NCBI GenBank assembly: GCA_003719395.1
Contig: RHMC01000016.1
Coordinates: forward strand, 1 to 64,000
DNA: 64,000 nt
DNA from: Streptomyces altiplanensis
GTDB taxonomy: Bacteria; Actinomycetota; Actinomycetes; Streptomycetales; Streptomycetaceae
Direction of reading: 5' to 3'
In this document: one piece after another, positions 26,517-35,804 of the stretch
Layout: the number at the start of each line of letters is the position of its first letter
How positions within the stretch are numbered: position 1 is the first letter of the stretch
Notes under the pieces: model-generated
What the model was told of the DNA's origin: nothing
Seen by the model: the letters and a program-made list of their open reading frames with translations, nothing else
Databases searched by the model: none
Position numbers and translations under genes: made by a program

Positions 26517-27743
26517 GTGAACGAGAGCGGCGAGCGCGACAAGCGCGCCGGGAGCGACGGGCACGGCGACAAGCCGCAGCGCCCGCGCGAGCCGGGCGGT
26601 GGCCTCCTCATGGGCCGCCCGTTCGGTGTGCCGGTCTACGTCGCCCCCAGCTGGTTCCTCGTCGCGGCGCTCATCACCTGGGTCTTCGGTGGCCAGCTCG
26701 ACCGCGTACTCCCGGAGCTGGGCAACATCCGCTACCTGGTCTCACTCTTCTTCGCCGTCGCCTTCTACGCCTCCGTACTGGTCCACGAACTGGCCCACAC
26801 CGTGGCGGCGCTGCGCTTCAAGCTGCCGGTGCGCCGCATCCAGCTCCAGTTCTTCGGCGGCGTGTCCGAGATCGAGAAGGAGTCGGAGACACCGGGGCGC
26901 GAGTTCGTCCTCGCCTTCGTCGGCCCGCTGCTCTCACTCGTACTGAGCGGCGTCTTCTACGCGGGCATGCGGGCCGTGGAGCCCGGCACCGTGCCCGCCG
27001 TCCTGCTGGCCGGCCTGATGATCTCCAACCTCATCGTGGCCGCCTTCAACCTCCTGCCCGGCCTGCCGCTGGACGGCGGCCGGATGCTCCGCGCCGTCGT
27101 CTGGAAGATCACCGGCAAGCCGATGAGCGGCACGATCGCCGCGGCTTGGGTCGGCAGGGCGCTCGCCGTCGCCGTCCTCATCGGCCTCCCGCTGCTCACC
27201 CACACCGGCGCCCTCGGCAACTCCACCGAAGACATCGGCGGCATGGAGACCGTCACCGACGCCCTGCTCGCCGCCATCCTCGCCGCGATCATCTGGACCG
27301 GCGCCGGCAACAGCCTCCGCATGGCCCGGCTGCGCGAGCACCTCCCCGGACTGCACGCCCGTACGCTCCACCCGGCGCGCCGTCCCCGTCGAGCCACAGA
27401 CCCCGCTCTCCGAGGCCCTGCGACGCGCCAACGCGGCGGGCGCCCGCGCGGCCTGGTCGTCGTCGACGCGCAGGGGGAGCCCACCGGCGTCGTCCGCGAG
27501 GCGGCCATCGTCGCCGTACCGGAACACCGCAGGCCCTGGGTGGTGGTGAGCGGCCTCGCGCAGGACCTCACCGAGGACATGAAGATCGCGGCCGAGCTGG
27601 CGGGCGAGGCCCTGCTGGAGCACCTGCGGGCCGCCCCGGCCACGGAGTACCTGGTGCTCGAGGAGACGGGCGAGATCTACGGCGTCCTGTCCACCGCCGA
27701 CGTGGAGCGCGCCTTCGTGTCGGCCATGGCCCGCCCGCAGTAG
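26517..27743 (+). CDS. site-2 (M50) intramembrane metalloprotease with CBS domains
   Basis: A 408-residue membrane protease cleaving substrates within the bilayer. The zinc site is VLVHELAHTVA plus LLPGLPLDGGRML; about six membrane segments surround them (ITWVFGG, YLVSLFFAVAFYASVLV, FVLAFVGPLLSLVLSGVFY, AVLLAGLMISNLIVAAFN). The C-terminal part is a CBS-like pair (PTGVVREAAIVAV, TEYLVLEETGEIYGVLSTADVERAF). GTG 26517 follows GAAGGG. Between about 27368 and 27453 the frame is shifted by one extra and one missing base; reading that 85-bp interval in the other frame restores RRAVPVEPQTPLSEALRRAN, the expected CBS start. The protein is therefore complete apart from this artefactual patch. Confidence 0.9.
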   Translation: MNESGERDKRAGSDGHGDKPQRPREPGGGLLMGRPFGVPVYVAPSWFLVAALITWVFGGQLDRVLPELGNIRYLVSLFFAVAFYASVLVHELAHTVAALRFKLPVRRIQLQFFGGVSEIEKESETPGREFVLAFVGPLLSLVLSGVFYAGMRAVEPGTVPAVLLAGLMISNLIVAAFNLLPGLPLDGGRMLRAVVWKITGKPMSGTIAAAWVGRALAVAVLIGLPLLTHTGALGNSTEDIGGMETVTDALLAAILAAIIWTGAGNSLRMARLREHLPGLHARTLHPARRPRRATDPALRGPATRQRGGRPRGLVVVDAQGEPTGVVREAAIVAVPEHRRPWVVVSGLAQDLTEDMKIAAELAGEALLEHLRAAPATEYLVLEETGEIYGVLSTADVERAFVSAMARPQ

Positions 27744-27811
27744 ACGGCTTCGGTCCCTCCGTCGCCGTACCGCGGCGAAGTCGGCGCCGAAAAGACCGGT
27801 AGGCTGGTCAC

Positions 27812-28720
27812 ATGTCCGAACCGACCGGTGCCGCCCGCCGTCGCGGCCCCTTCCAGGTCGGGGACCAGGTCCAGCTCACCGACCCCAAGGGACGCCACTA
27901 CACGTTCACGCTCGAGGCCGGGAAGAATTTCCACACCCACAAGGGTTCCTTCCCCCACGACGAGCTGATCGGTGCTCCCGAGGGCAGTGTTGTCCGTACC
28001 ACGGGAAACGTCGCCTACCTCGCGCTGCGCCCCCTGCTCCCCGACTATGTCCTGTCCATGCCCCGCGGTGCCGCCGTGGTCTACCCCAAGGACGCGGGGC
28101 AGATCCTGGCCTTCGCCGACATCTTCGCCGGCGCCCGCGTCGTCGAGGCGGGGGTCGGCTCCGGCTCGCTGAGCAGTTTCCTGCTGCGCGCCATCGGCGA
28201 CCAGGGCATGCTGCACTCCTACGAGCGCCGCGAGGACTTCGCCGAGATCGCCACGCAGAACGTGGAGCGCTACTTCGGCGGCCCGCACCCCGCCTGGCAG
28301 CTCACCGTCGGCGACCTTCAGGACAACCTGAACGACACCGACGTCGACCGCGTGATCCTCGACATGCTCGCCCCGTGGGAGTGCCTGGACGTCGTCCGCA
28401 AGGCACTCGTCCCCGGTGGCATCCTCTGCTGCTACGTGGCCACCACCACGCAGCTCGCGCGCACCGTCGAGTCCATCCGCGAGATCGGCTGCTTCGCGGA
28501 GCCGACCGCCTGGGAGTCGATGATCCGCAACTGGCACGTCGAGGGCCTGGCCGTCCGCCCCGACCACCGGATGATCGGCCACACCGGCTTCCTGCTCACC
28601 GCCCGCCGCCTCGCGGACGGCGTGGAGCCCCCGCTGCGCCGCCGCCGCCCCGCCAAGGGCGCGTACGGCGAGGACTACACGGGTCCCGGAAGCGAGAGCG
28701 GGTCCGCCTCCCGAGGCTGA
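27812..28720 (+). CDS. trmI: tRNA (adenine-58-N1)-methyltransferase TrmI
   Basis: A 302-residue SAM-dependent enzyme making m1A58 in the T-loop of tRNAs. An N-terminal OB-like domain (FQVGDQVQLTDPKGRHYTF) precedes the Rossmann fold: motif I VVEAGVGSGSLSSFLLR, motif II HSYERREDFAEIA, motif IV VDRVILDMLAPWE. The signature VYPKDAGQILAFADIFAGARV is diagnostic of the family. TAGGCT at 27800-27805 lies 6 nt before ATG 27812, so translation probably starts on a leaderless mRNA. The gene is followed at once by a perfect terminator. In Actinobacteria it usually sits upstream of the proteasome ATPase, as here. Confidence 0.95.
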   Translation: MSEPTGAARRRGPFQVGDQVQLTDPKGRHYTFTLEAGKNFHTHKGSFPHDELIGAPEGSVVRTTGNVAYLALRPLLPDYVLSMPRGAAVVYPKDAGQILAFADIFAGARVVEAGVGSGSLSSFLLRAIGDQGMLHSYERREDFAEIATQNVERYFGGPHPAWQLTVGDLQDNLNDTDVDRVILDMLAPWECLDVVRKALVPGGILCCYVATTTQLARTVESIREIGCFAEPTAWESMIRNWHVEGLAVRPDHRMIGHTGFLLTARRLADGVEPPLRRRRPAKGAYGEDYTGPGSESGSASRG

Positions 28721-28735
28721 CCCGGCAACGAGCAG

Positions 28736-28786
28736 GCGCCGCCGTCGAGTTCCCCGACCGACCGGGGAACTCGACGGCGGCGCTTT
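28736..28786 (+). terminator. strong intrinsic terminator after trmI
   Basis: A perfect 21-bp stem (28736-28756 with 28763-28783), 6-nt loop, followed by TTT. The best terminator of the window. Confidence 0.9.
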
Positions 28787-28880
28787 CCGTTCCCGGCACG
28801 GACCCCGGCGTTCCGCTGGGCCTGTGACGTCTGGCACGATGCTCGCCACCCCACCGGCACAGCCCCAGGAGACACCCCGC

Positions 28881-29468
28881 GTGCAGACCTCCGCCGCCCT
28901 GGACCTCGCGCACACCCGCCCCCGCCCGGTGCACTGGCTCGCCACCGCCGCCGCCATGGCCGCGGTCGTGGCCGCGGCGCCCTGCTCCAGCCGGAAGCCG
29001 CCACCGCCTCCCAGTCCGCCACCGCCTCCCAGTCCGCCCCCGGTCGCCGGACCCGCCGCGCCCGCCGCCACGGACCGCCGCCGCGCCCGTCGCGTCGAGC
29101 GCGGTGTACCCGCTGGAGTGCCGCGGCGGGAAGCCCGCCGTGGTCGAGGAGGGCACCGGCGACCTCGACGGTGACGGCGGCCCGAGACCGTGGCGGTCGT
29201 ACGCTGCGCATCGGGAATCGGCACCCCGCCCAGTGGCGTCTTCGTGCTCACCGGCCCCTCACGCGTCGTGGCGACCCTGGTGGACCCGGCGGACGGGATG
29301 GGCGTCAGCGATTTCGCCGTACAGACCGGCGCCGTCTCGGCGACCCTGCTCGGCTACTCGTCGCCGGACGTGGCCCGCTGCTGCCCGGACGTGACGGAGA
29401 AGGTCAAGTGGCAGTGGCGGGGCGGCAAATTCGCCCGGACCGTCCTGCCGGGCGCGCGCGGTATGTGA
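28881..29468 (+). pseudogene. secreted/lipoprotein-like protein with FG-GAP-like motif, frameshifted
   Basis: A protein of about 195 residues recoverable from two frames. From GTG 28881 (AGGAG upstream) the N-terminus reads VHWLATAAAMAAVVAAA, a signal-peptide-like segment, followed by a low-complexity Ser/Ala/Pro linker. The middle part (VYPLECRGGKPAVVEEGTGDLDGDG) lies in a second frame, and the C-terminal ETVAVVRCASGIGTPPSGVFVLTG through TLLGYSSPDVARCCPDVTEKVKW returns to the first. DLDGDG followed by a hydrophobic strand resembles calcium-binding FG-GAP repeats. At least two indels lie between about 28975 and 29190. Two perfect 18-bp repeats (28998-29033) occur in the linker. Function unknown. 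Confidence 0.6.
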
Positions 29469-29472
29469 TCCG

Positions 29473-29793
29473 TCACTCCGCGTCAGGGCCGTAGACCTCG
29501 ACCCTGTCCGAAACCCGACGTACGTGAATGCAGTCGCCCGGGCACTCCTTCGCGGAGTCGACGACGTCCCGGAGAAGCGGCAGCGGTACGGGCGTTGTGG
29601 CCCCCGGGCTCTGCAGCAGTTCGTCGTCGGAGCTCTTCACGTACGCCAGGCCGTCGATGTCGAGCTCGAAGACCTCGGGGGCGTACTGCACGCAGATACC
29701 GTCGCCGGTGCAGAGGTCCTGGTCGATCCACACCTCGAGCGGGTCGCCCGTCTGCGCACCGTCGGCGGTGGGAGCCTTCTCCTGCACGGTCAT
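29473..29793 (-). CDS. ferredoxin ([3Fe-4S] type)
   Basis: A 106-residue small electron carrier. Cluster ligands appear as CTGDGIC (CX5C) and a distal CPGDCIHV, the three-cysteine pattern of [3Fe-4S] ferredoxins that feed actinobacterial cytochromes P450. The spacing between them is longer than usual because of the insert DDELLQSPGATTPVPLPLLRD. ATG 29793 follows AGGAG; the frame is open to 29925 with no supported start. It is divergent from arc. The P450 gene in this window is 19 kb away, so a direct partnership is only a possibility. Confidence 0.9.
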   Translation of the reverse strand: MTVQEKAPTADGAQTGDPLEVWIDQDLCTGDGICVQYAPEVFELDIDGLAYVKSSDDELLQSPGATTPVPLPLLRDVVDSAKECPGDCIHVRRVSDRVEVYGPDAE

Positions 29794-29968
29794 ATCTCCT
29801 GCCGTTTCCTGCGCGGTTGTAGCAATTGAAGCCAGCCCTGACGGGTGTTGAACGCTTCGACGATACAACCGCCCGCTTTCCGATGTTGATGGGTGGGTAT
29901 TCCCCTGGTGTGAGGGAGTACGCAAGGGTGAAGATCGGACACACCCCGCAGTCTTTGTGATCTAGGGG

Positions 29969-29996
29969 TTTCAACCCGCACCTGCCCAGGTAGGGT
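29969..29996 (+). promoter_or_regulatory. promoter of arc
   Basis: TTTCAA (29969-29974), 16-bp spacer and TAGGGT (29991-29996), giving a leader of about 30 nt that contains GGAGGTGAGG before GTG 30035. Confidence 0.5.
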
Positions 29997-30034
29997 CAGG
30001 AAGCGTCCAGCTCCCCTTGGAGGAGGTGAGGACC

Positions 30035-31801
30035 GTGGCAGCCCACGACGACGACATCAACCGCGGCATCCGGCCGGGGCGAGGGTCTGAGGACCCCGCC
30101 GGCCAGGTTGCCTATCTCGAGCAGGAAATCGCCGTCCTGCGCCGCAAGCTCGCCGACTCTCCGCGTCATACGAGGATTCTCGAAGAGCGGATCGTCGAGC
30201 TGCAGACCAACTTGGCAGGCGTGTCCGCACAGAACGAGCGGCTCGCCAATACGCTCCGTGAGGCCCGTGACCAGATCGTGGCCCTCAAGGAAGAAGTCGA
30301 CCGGCTCGCGCAGCCGCCGGCCGGCTTCGGTGTCTTCCTCATGGCGAACGAGGACGGCACGGCCGACATCTTCACCGGTGGCCGCAAGCTACGGGTGAAC
30401 GTCAGCCCCAGCGTGGAGCTCGAAGAGCTCAGGCGCGGCCAGGAAGTCATGCTCAACGAAGCGCTCAACGTGGTCGAGGCCATGGAATTCGAGCGCGCCG
30501 GGGAAATCGTCACCCTCAAGGAGATCCTCGAGGACGGCGAGCGCGCCCTGGTGCTCGGGCACACCGACGAGGAGCGGGTGGTGCGGCTCGCCGAGCCGCT
30601 GATGGACGTGACCATCCGCCCCGGCGACGCCCTGCTGCTGGAACCCAGGTCCGGCTACGTCTACGAAGTCATTCCCAAGAGCGAGGTCGAGGAGCTCGTC
30701 CTCGAAGAGGTTCCGGACGTCGACTACGACAAGATCGGCGGTCTGGGCAACCAGATCGAGCTGATCCGCGACGCGGTCGAGCTTCCGTACCTCTACCCCG
30801 ACCTCTTCAAGGAGCACGAACTGCGGCCGCCGAAGGGCATCCTGCTCTACGGCCCGCCCGGCTGCGGCAAGACGCTGATCGCGAAAGCCGTCGCCAATTC
30901 CCTCGCCAAGAAGGTCGCCGAGGTGACCGGCCAGCCCGCGGGGAAGAGCTACTTCCTCAACATCAAGGGCCCCGAGCTCCTCAACAAGTACGTCGGTGAG
31001 ACCGAGCGGCACATCCGCCTCGTCTTCCAGCGTGCCCGGGAGAAGGCGAGCGAGGGCACCCCCGTCATCGTCTTCTTCGACGAGATGGAATCGCTCTTCC
31101 GCACCCGTGGCTCGGGTGTCAGCTCGGACGTGGAGAACACCATCGTTCCGCAGCTGCTCGCCGAGATCGACGGCGTGGAGGGCCTGGAGAACGTCATCGT
31201 CATCGGCGCCTCCAACCGCGAAGACATGATCGACCCCGCGATCCTGCGGCCCGGCCGGCTCGACGTCAAGATCAAGATCGAGCGTCCGGACGCCGAAGCG
31301 GCGAAGGACATCTTCGCGAAGTACCTCCGGTCCACGCTGCCGCTGCACGCGGACGACCTGGCCGAACACACCGGCTCCAAAGAAGCCGCGGTGCACGGCA
31401 TGATCCAGTCGGTCGTCGAGCAGATGTACGCCGAGTCCGAGGAGAACCGATTCCTCGAGGTCACGTACGCGAACGGCGACAAGGAAGTCCTGTACTTCAA
31501 GGACTTCAACTCCGGCGCGATGATCCAGAACATCGTCGACCGGGCCAAGAAGATGGCCATCAAGGCATTCCTCGACCACGACCAGAAAGGCCTTCGGGTC
31601 TCCCACCTCCTCCAGGCTTGCGTGGACGAGTTCAAGGAGAACGAGGACCTGCCGAACACGACGAACCCGGACGACTGGGCCCGTATCTCCGGAAAGAAGG
31701 GCGAGCGGATTGTATTCATCCGCACGCTCGTCACCGGAAAGCAGGGCGCGGACACCGGACGCTCCATCGACACGGTGGCAAACACCGGTCAGTACCTGTA
31801 G
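30035..31801 (+). CDS. arc: proteasome-associated AAA ATPase ARC/Mpa
   Basis: A 588-residue hexameric unfoldase that recognises Pup-tagged proteins and feeds them to the 20S proteasome. An N-terminal coiled coil (about 25-80: [16 protein letters not shown] and onward) captures Pup. The OB domains follow, then the AAA module with Walker A GPPGCGKT (about 272), Walker [11 protein letters not shown] and arginine-finger region RPGRLDVKI. The C-terminus ends QYL, the penultimate-Tyr gate-opening motif. GTG 30035 with GGAGGTGAGG is chosen over the upstream 30017. A 14-bp hairpin terminator follows. It heads the Pup-proteasome locus. Confidence 0.97.
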   Translation: MAAHDDDINRGIRPGRGSEDPAGQVAYLEQEIAVLRRKLADSPRHTRILEERIVELQTNLAGVSAQNERLANTLREARDQIVALKEEVDRLAQPPAGFGVFLMANEDGTADIFTGGRKLRVNVSPSVELEELRRGQEVMLNEALNVVEAMEFERAGEIVTLKEILEDGERALVLGHTDEERVVRLAEPLMDVTIRPGDALLLEPRSGYVYEVIPKSEVEELVLEEVPDVDYDKIGGLGNQIELIRDAVELPYLYPDLFKEHELRPPKGILLYGPPGCGKTLIAKAVANSLAKKVAEVTGQPAGKSYFLNIKGPELLNKYVGETERHIRLVFQRAREKASEGTPVIVFFDEMESLFRTRGSGVSSDVENTIVPQLLAEIDGVEGLENVIVIGASNREDMIDPAILRPGRLDVKIKIERPDAEAAKDIFAKYLRSTLPLHADDLAEHTGSKEAAVHGMIQSVVEQMYAESEENRFLEVTYANGDKEVLYFKDFNSGAMIQNIVDRAKKMAIKAFLDHDQKGLRVSHLLQACVDEFKENEDLPNTTNPDDWARISGKKGERIVFIRTLVTGKQGADTGRSIDTVANTGQYL

Positions 31802-31811
31802 ACAGCGGACT

Positions 31812-31843
31812 GGCTGCGGGTGCCCACACGGGTATCCGCAGCC
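31812..31843 (+). terminator. terminator after arc
   Basis: A 14-bp stem (31812-31825 with 31830-31843, two G-T pairs), loop ACAC, 10 nt after the stop. Confidence 0.7.
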
Positions 31844-32061
31844 GGTTGCTTTCTCCACCGCGGTCGCCGCGGCGACGGCCGTCACTTCGACCACACCAGA
31901 GCAATGACGGAATTGATCTCCCCACCAGCGCAGAGGCGTTCTAGGCTTTTCGGTACCGCCGAGTCGCGCAGTGCGGGATCGGGCACCGCACACGCACCGG
32001 AGAACCAGCGGTACTTGAGTGCCGCCCCCGTCCGGGGGCGACGCCGGGCAAGGAGGGCCGC

Positions 32062-33573
32062 ATGACCGTACGGCGAGTAATGGGCATCGAGACGGAGTAC
32101 GGCATCTCCGTCCCCGGCCATCCCAACGCCAATGCCATGCTCACCTCGTCCCAGATCGTCAACGCCTACGCGGCGGCGATGCACCGGGCGCGGCGGGCCC
32201 GCTGGGACTTCGAGGAGGAGAACCCGCTGCGGGACGCGCGAGGCTTCGACCTCGCGAGGGAAGCAGCCGACAACAGCCAGCTCACCGACGAGGACATCGG
32301 CCTGGCCAATGTCATCCTCACCAACGGCGCGCGGCTGTACGTGGACCACGCGCACCCCGAGTACAGCTCGCCGGAGATCACCAACCCGCTGGACGCGGTG
32401 CTCTGGGACAAGGCCGGCGAGCGGATCATGGCGGAGGCGGCGCTGCGCGCGGCCCAGCTGCCGGGCGCCCAGCCGATCCACCTCTACAAGAACAACACCG
32501 ACAACAAGGGCGCGTCGTACGGCACGCACGAGAACTACCTGATGAAGCGGGAAACCCCCTTCTCGGACATCGTGCGCCACCTGACGCCGTTCTTCGTGTC
32601 CCGGCAGGTCGTCACCGGCGCCGGCCGCGTCGGCATCGGCCAGGACGGCCACGAGCACGGCTTCCAGATCAGTCAGCGTGCCGACTACTTCGAGGTCGAG
32701 GTCGGCCTGGAGACGACCCTCAAGCGCCCCATCATCAACACCCGCGACGAGCCGCACTCCGACGCCGAGAAGTACCGCAGGCTGCACGTGATCATCGGCG
32801 ACGCGAACCTCTCCGAGATCTCGACGTACCTGAAGCTGGGTACGACAGCCCTGGTGCTGTCGATGATCGAGGACGGCTTCATCAACGTGGACCTGGCCGT
32901 CGACCAGCCGGTGCGCACCCTGCACCAGGTCTCGCACGACCCGGCGCTCCAGCGGCTGATCACGCTGCGCAGCGGCCGGACACTGACCGCTGTCCAGCTT
33001 CAGATGGAGTACTTCGAGCTGGCGCGCAAATACGTCGAGGAGCGGTTCGGCGCCGACGCGGACGAGCAGACCAAGGACGTCCTGGGGCGCTGGGAGGACG
33101 TGCTGAACCGGCTGGAGAACGACCCGATGAGCCTGTCGGGCGAGCTGGACTGGATCGCCAAGCGGGAGCTCCTGGAGGGCTACCGCAGGCGTGACGGCCT
33201 GGACTGGGACGCCCCCAGGCTCCACCTGGTCGACCTCCAGTACGCCGACGTACGCCCCGAGAAGGGCCTGTACAACCGCCTGGCGGCCCGCGGCAAGATG
33301 AAGCGGCTCCTGGACGAGGCCGCGGTGCAGCAGGCCCGCACACAGCCTCCTGAGGACACGCGTGCGTACTTCCGTGGCCGCTGCCTGGAGCAGTACGCGG
33401 ACGACGTCGCGGCGGCCTCCTGGGACTCGGTCATCTTCGACCTGCCGGGCCGGGACTCGCTCCAGCGGGTCCCCACGCTGGAACCGTTGCGCGGTACACG
33501 CAACCATGTCAAGGAGCTCCTGGACCGCTGCCGCACGGCGGAGGAGCTGGTCCGGGTGCTTTCCGGGGGCTGA
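32062..33573 (+). CDS. dop: depupylase/deamidase Dop
   Basis: A 503-residue glutamine-synthetase-fold enzyme that removes Pup from proteins and, in species with GGQ Pup, deamidates it. Typical segments are [20 protein letters not shown], the Dop loop region around [34 protein letters not shown] and [19 protein letters not shown]. Length exceeds PafA by about 50 residues, mainly through the N-terminal Dop-loop insertion (about 40-80), which separates the two paralogues. AAGGAGG precedes ATG 32062. A TAGGCT box at 31942-31947 implies a leader of about 110 nt with an 8-bp hairpin (32023-32040) just before the ribosome-binding site. Confidence 0.95.
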   Translation: MTVRRVMGIETEYGISVPGHPNANAMLTSSQIVNAYAAAMHRARRARWDFEEENPLRDARGFDLAREAADNSQLTDEDIGLANVILTNGARLYVDHAHPEYSSPEITNPLDAVLWDKAGERIMAEAALRAAQLPGAQPIHLYKNNTDNKGASYGTHENYLMKRETPFSDIVRHLTPFFVSRQVVTGAGRVGIGQDGHEHGFQISQRADYFEVEVGLETTLKRPIINTRDEPHSDAEKYRRLHVIIGDANLSEISTYLKLGTTALVLSMIEDGFINVDLAVDQPVRTLHQVSHDPALQRLITLRSGRTLTAVQLQMEYFELARKYVEERFGADADEQTKDVLGRWEDVLNRLENDPMSLSGELDWIAKRELLEGYRRRDGLDWDAPRLHLVDLQYADVRPEKGLYNRLAARGKMKRLLDEAAVQQARTQPPEDTRAYFRGRCLEQYADDVAAASWDSVIFDLPGRDSLQRVPTLEPLRGTRNHVKELLDRCRTAEELVRVLSGG

Positions 33574-33636
33574 AAGGGGCGGCGGGTGGGAATCATCGAG
33601 GTGATCCCCACGCGTTGTGAAAGTACGGCGCGGATG

Positions 33637-33660
33637 TCAGACCCCGCTTGTAGGGTCTGA
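33637..33660. promoter_or_regulatory. inverted repeat over the pup -10 box
   Basis: TCAGACCC and GGGTCTGA are perfect arms separated by 8 nt; the right arm overlaps the putative pup -10 box TAGGGT (33651-33656). It could be an operator or the dop terminator. Confidence 0.45.
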
Positions 33661-33698
33661 TCAAGGACATCGAACCGAGCGAGCGGGGTGAGGCAGAG

Positions 33699-33917
33699 AT
33701 GGCGACCAAGGACACCGACGGCGGACAGCAGAAGGCCACGCGTTCCACCGAGGGGACCGAGGAGACGGCGCAGGAAGCGCAGGGATCCGAGGACCTCAAG
33801 GAGCGGCAGGAGAAACTGTCCGACGACGTCGACTCCGTACTCGACGAAATCGACGACGTGCTCGAGGAGAACGCAGAGGACTTCGTGCGCTCCTTCGTCC
33901 AAAAGGGCGGGGAGTAG
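33699..33917 (+). CDS. pup: prokaryotic ubiquitin-like protein Pup
   Basis: A 72-residue intrinsically disordered tag conjugated to lysines by PafA. The C-terminal half SVLDEIDDVLEENAEDFVRSFVQKGGE contains the helix that binds the ARC coiled coil. The last codon is GAG, so the chain ends GGE and is ready for ligation without deamidation. A GAGG lies before ATG 33699. It is flanked by dop and prcB. The N-terminal half is Gln/Thr/Lys-rich and poorly conserved, as usual. Confidence 0.97.
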   Translation: MATKDTDGGQQKATRSTEGTEETAQEAQGSEDLKERQEKLSDDVDSVLDEIDDVLEENAEDFVRSFVQKGGE

Positions 33918-33936
33918 CGCCCGTTGCCCTCGTCGT

Positions 33937-33977
33937 CCGCCCCGGCGCCGTGATCCAGATCCGGCACACCGGGGCGG
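33937..33977 (+). terminator. probable terminator after pup
   Basis: Perfect 9-nt arms CCGCCCCGG (33937-33945) and CCGGGGCGG (33969-33977), 20 nt after the stop; no T-run. Confidence 0.45.
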
Positions 33978-33990
33978 GTGACCGGCGACC

Positions 33991-34009
33991 GCACGGGTAT
34001 GGTCCGTGC
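33991..34009. promoter_or_regulatory. inverted repeat around putative prcB -10 box
   Basis: GCACGG-N7-CCGTGC (33991-33996, 34004-34009) encloses TATGGT (33998-34003), a candidate -10 box for prcBA. A regulator binding here would occlude the promoter. Inference only. Confidence 0.35.
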
Positions 34010-34070
34010 ACAGTTCGAAAGATCGGCCCGGCCCCCAGGGGCGGGCCGCCGCCTATCCGGAAGGAAACGC

Positions 34071-34916
34071 GTGGAAGCCAACCCTCGTAGCACCGGGCGT
34101 CTGCCGGCAGCCTTCCTGACGCCGGGCTCGTCGTCGTTCATGGACTTCCTGGGCGACCACGCCCCCGAGATGCTGCCGGGAAGGCGTGTCCTGCCGCCCA
34201 CGCAGGGCGTCGTGGAGGCACCGCACGGCACGACGATCGTCGCTGCCGCGTTCCCCGGCGGTGTGGTGCTCGCCGGTGACCGGCGGGCCACCATGGGCAA
34301 CATGATCGCGCAGCGCGACATCGAGAAGGTCTTCCCGGCCGACGAGTACTCGGCGGTGGGCATCGCCGGCACCGCCGGTCTGGCCGTGGAGATGGTCAAG
34401 CTCTTCCAGCTGGAGCTCGAGCACTTCGAGAAGGTCGAGGGCGCCCAGCTCTCCCTGGAGGGCAAGGCGAACCGGCTCTCCACCATGATCCGCAGCAATC
34501 TGGGCATGGCGATGCAGGGGCTGGCCGTCGTCCCGCTCTTCGCGGGCTGGGACGTCGACCGCGACAAGGGCCGCATCTTCTCGTACGACGTGACGGGCGG
34601 CCGCTCCGAGGAGCACGGCTTCGCGGCCACGGGCTCCGGGTCCATCTTCGCCCGCGGGTCGATGAAGAAGCTCTACCGCGACGACCTGACGGAGCAGCAG
34701 ACGACCACCCTGGTCGTCCAGGCGCTGTACGACGCAGCCGACGACGACTCGGCGACCGGCGGCCCGGACATGGCCCGCCGTATCTACCCGATCGTCACCG
34801 TGATCACCGAAGAGGGGTTCCGGCGGCTCAACGAGGCGGAGTCCTCCGAGCTCGCCCGCTCGATCCTCGAGCGGCGGATGGAACAGCCCGACGGTCCCCG
34901 GGCCGCGCTCCTCTGA
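34071..34916 (+). CDS. prcB: 20S proteasome beta subunit
   Basis: A 281-residue precursor. A propeptide of about 53 residues is removed to expose the catalytic Thr: [13 protein letters not shown], with Thr54 as nucleophile. Conserved Asp and Lys follow in [13 protein letters not shown] and [23 protein letters not shown] 34071 after GGAAGGAAA is chosen; the frame is open to 33978. The next gene, prcA, starts 53 bp on, so the two are co-expressed and assemble into the alpha7-beta7-beta7-alpha7 core. Confidence 0.97.
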   Translation: MEANPRSTGRLPAAFLTPGSSSFMDFLGDHAPEMLPGRRVLPPTQGVVEAPHGTTIVAAAFPGGVVLAGDRRATMGNMIAQRDIEKVFPADEYSAVGIAGTAGLAVEMVKLFQLELEHFEKVEGAQLSLEGKANRLSTMIRSNLGMAMQGLAVVPLFAGWDVDRDKGRIFSYDVTGGRSEEHGFAATGSGSIFARGSMKKLYRDDLTEQQTTTLVVQALYDAADDDSATGGPDMARRIYPIVTVITEEGFRRLNEAESSELARSILERRMEQPDGPRAALL

Positions 34917-34969
34917 CGGCCCCTGTCTTCCGAACCCACGTGCCACTGACAGAAAGGGACGGATAACCG

Positions 34970-35734
34970 GTGTCGACGCCGTTCTATGTCTCACCCCAGC
35001 AGGCCATGGCCGACCGGGCGGAATACGCCCGGAAGGGCATCGCCCGCGGTCGCAGCCTTGTCGTGCTGCAGTACGCCGACGGCATCGTATTCGTCGGCGA
35101 GAACCCGTCCCGTGCGCTGCACAAGTTCAGCGAGATCTACGACCGGATCGGCTTCGCGGCCGCCGGCAAGTACAACGAGTACGAGAACCTCAGAATCGGC
35201 GGCGTCCGGTACGCCGATCTGCGCGGATACACCTACGACCGTGAAGATGTGACGGCCCGTGGCCTCGCCAACGTCTACGCGCAGACGCTGGGCACGATCT
35301 TCTCCAGCAGCGGGGAGAAGCCGTACGAGGTGGAGCTGGTCGTCGCCGAGGTGGGCGCCCGGCCCGAGGGCGACCAGATCTACCGGCTGCCGCACGACGG
35401 GTCGATCGTGGACGAGCACGGCTCGGTCGCGGTCGGCGGCAACGCGGAGCAGATCAGCAGCTTCCTCGACCAGCGTCACCGGGACGGGATGACGCTGGCG
35501 GAGGCGCTCAAGCTCGCCGTGCAGGCGCTCTCGCGGGACACCAACGGAAGCGAGCGGGAGATCCCCGCCGAGCGGCTCGAGGTCGCGGTCCTGGACCGTA
35601 CGCGACCGCAGGAGCGGAAGTTCAAGCGCATCGTCGGCCGTCAGCTGGCCCGCCTGCTGGAGGCGGACGGCGACGCGGCCGCGCCCACCGACACCCCTTC
35701 GGACACCGAGGACACCGAGGGCGCAGGGGAGTAA
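34970..35734 (+). CDS. prcA: 20S proteasome alpha subunit
   Basis: A 254-residue non-catalytic outer-ring subunit. The N-terminal gate segment [28 protein letters not shown] precedes the alpha fold; [33 protein letters not shown] and [27 protein letters not shown] are typical. An acidic Asp/Thr/Glu-rich tail ends the protein. GTG 34970 follows AAGGGA. A 13-bp inverted repeat after the stop is shared with the convergent lacI-type gene. Confidence 0.97.
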   Translation: MSTPFYVSPQQAMADRAEYARKGIARGRSLVVLQYADGIVFVGENPSRALHKFSEIYDRIGFAAAGKYNEYENLRIGGVRYADLRGYTYDREDVTARGLANVYAQTLGTIFSSSGEKPYEVELVVAEVGARPEGDQIYRLPHDGSIVDEHGSVAVGGNAEQISSFLDQRHRDGMTLAEALKLAVQALSRDTNGSEREIPAERLEVAVLDRTRPQERKFKRIVGRQLARLLEADGDAAAPTDTPSDTEDTEGAGE

Positions 35735-35751
35735 CCGCTCCGGACGTCCCG

Positions 35752-35790
35752 GCCTGTGCCCCGGACCGCCCAGCGGCCCGGGGCACAGGC
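35752..35790. terminator. bidirectional terminator between prcA and LacI-type gene
   Basis: Perfect 13-bp arms (35752-35764 with 35778-35790) and a 13-nt loop, placed symmetrically between the convergent stops. Confidence 0.7.
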
Positions 35791-35804
35791 GTGCCGGAGA
35801 CCTG

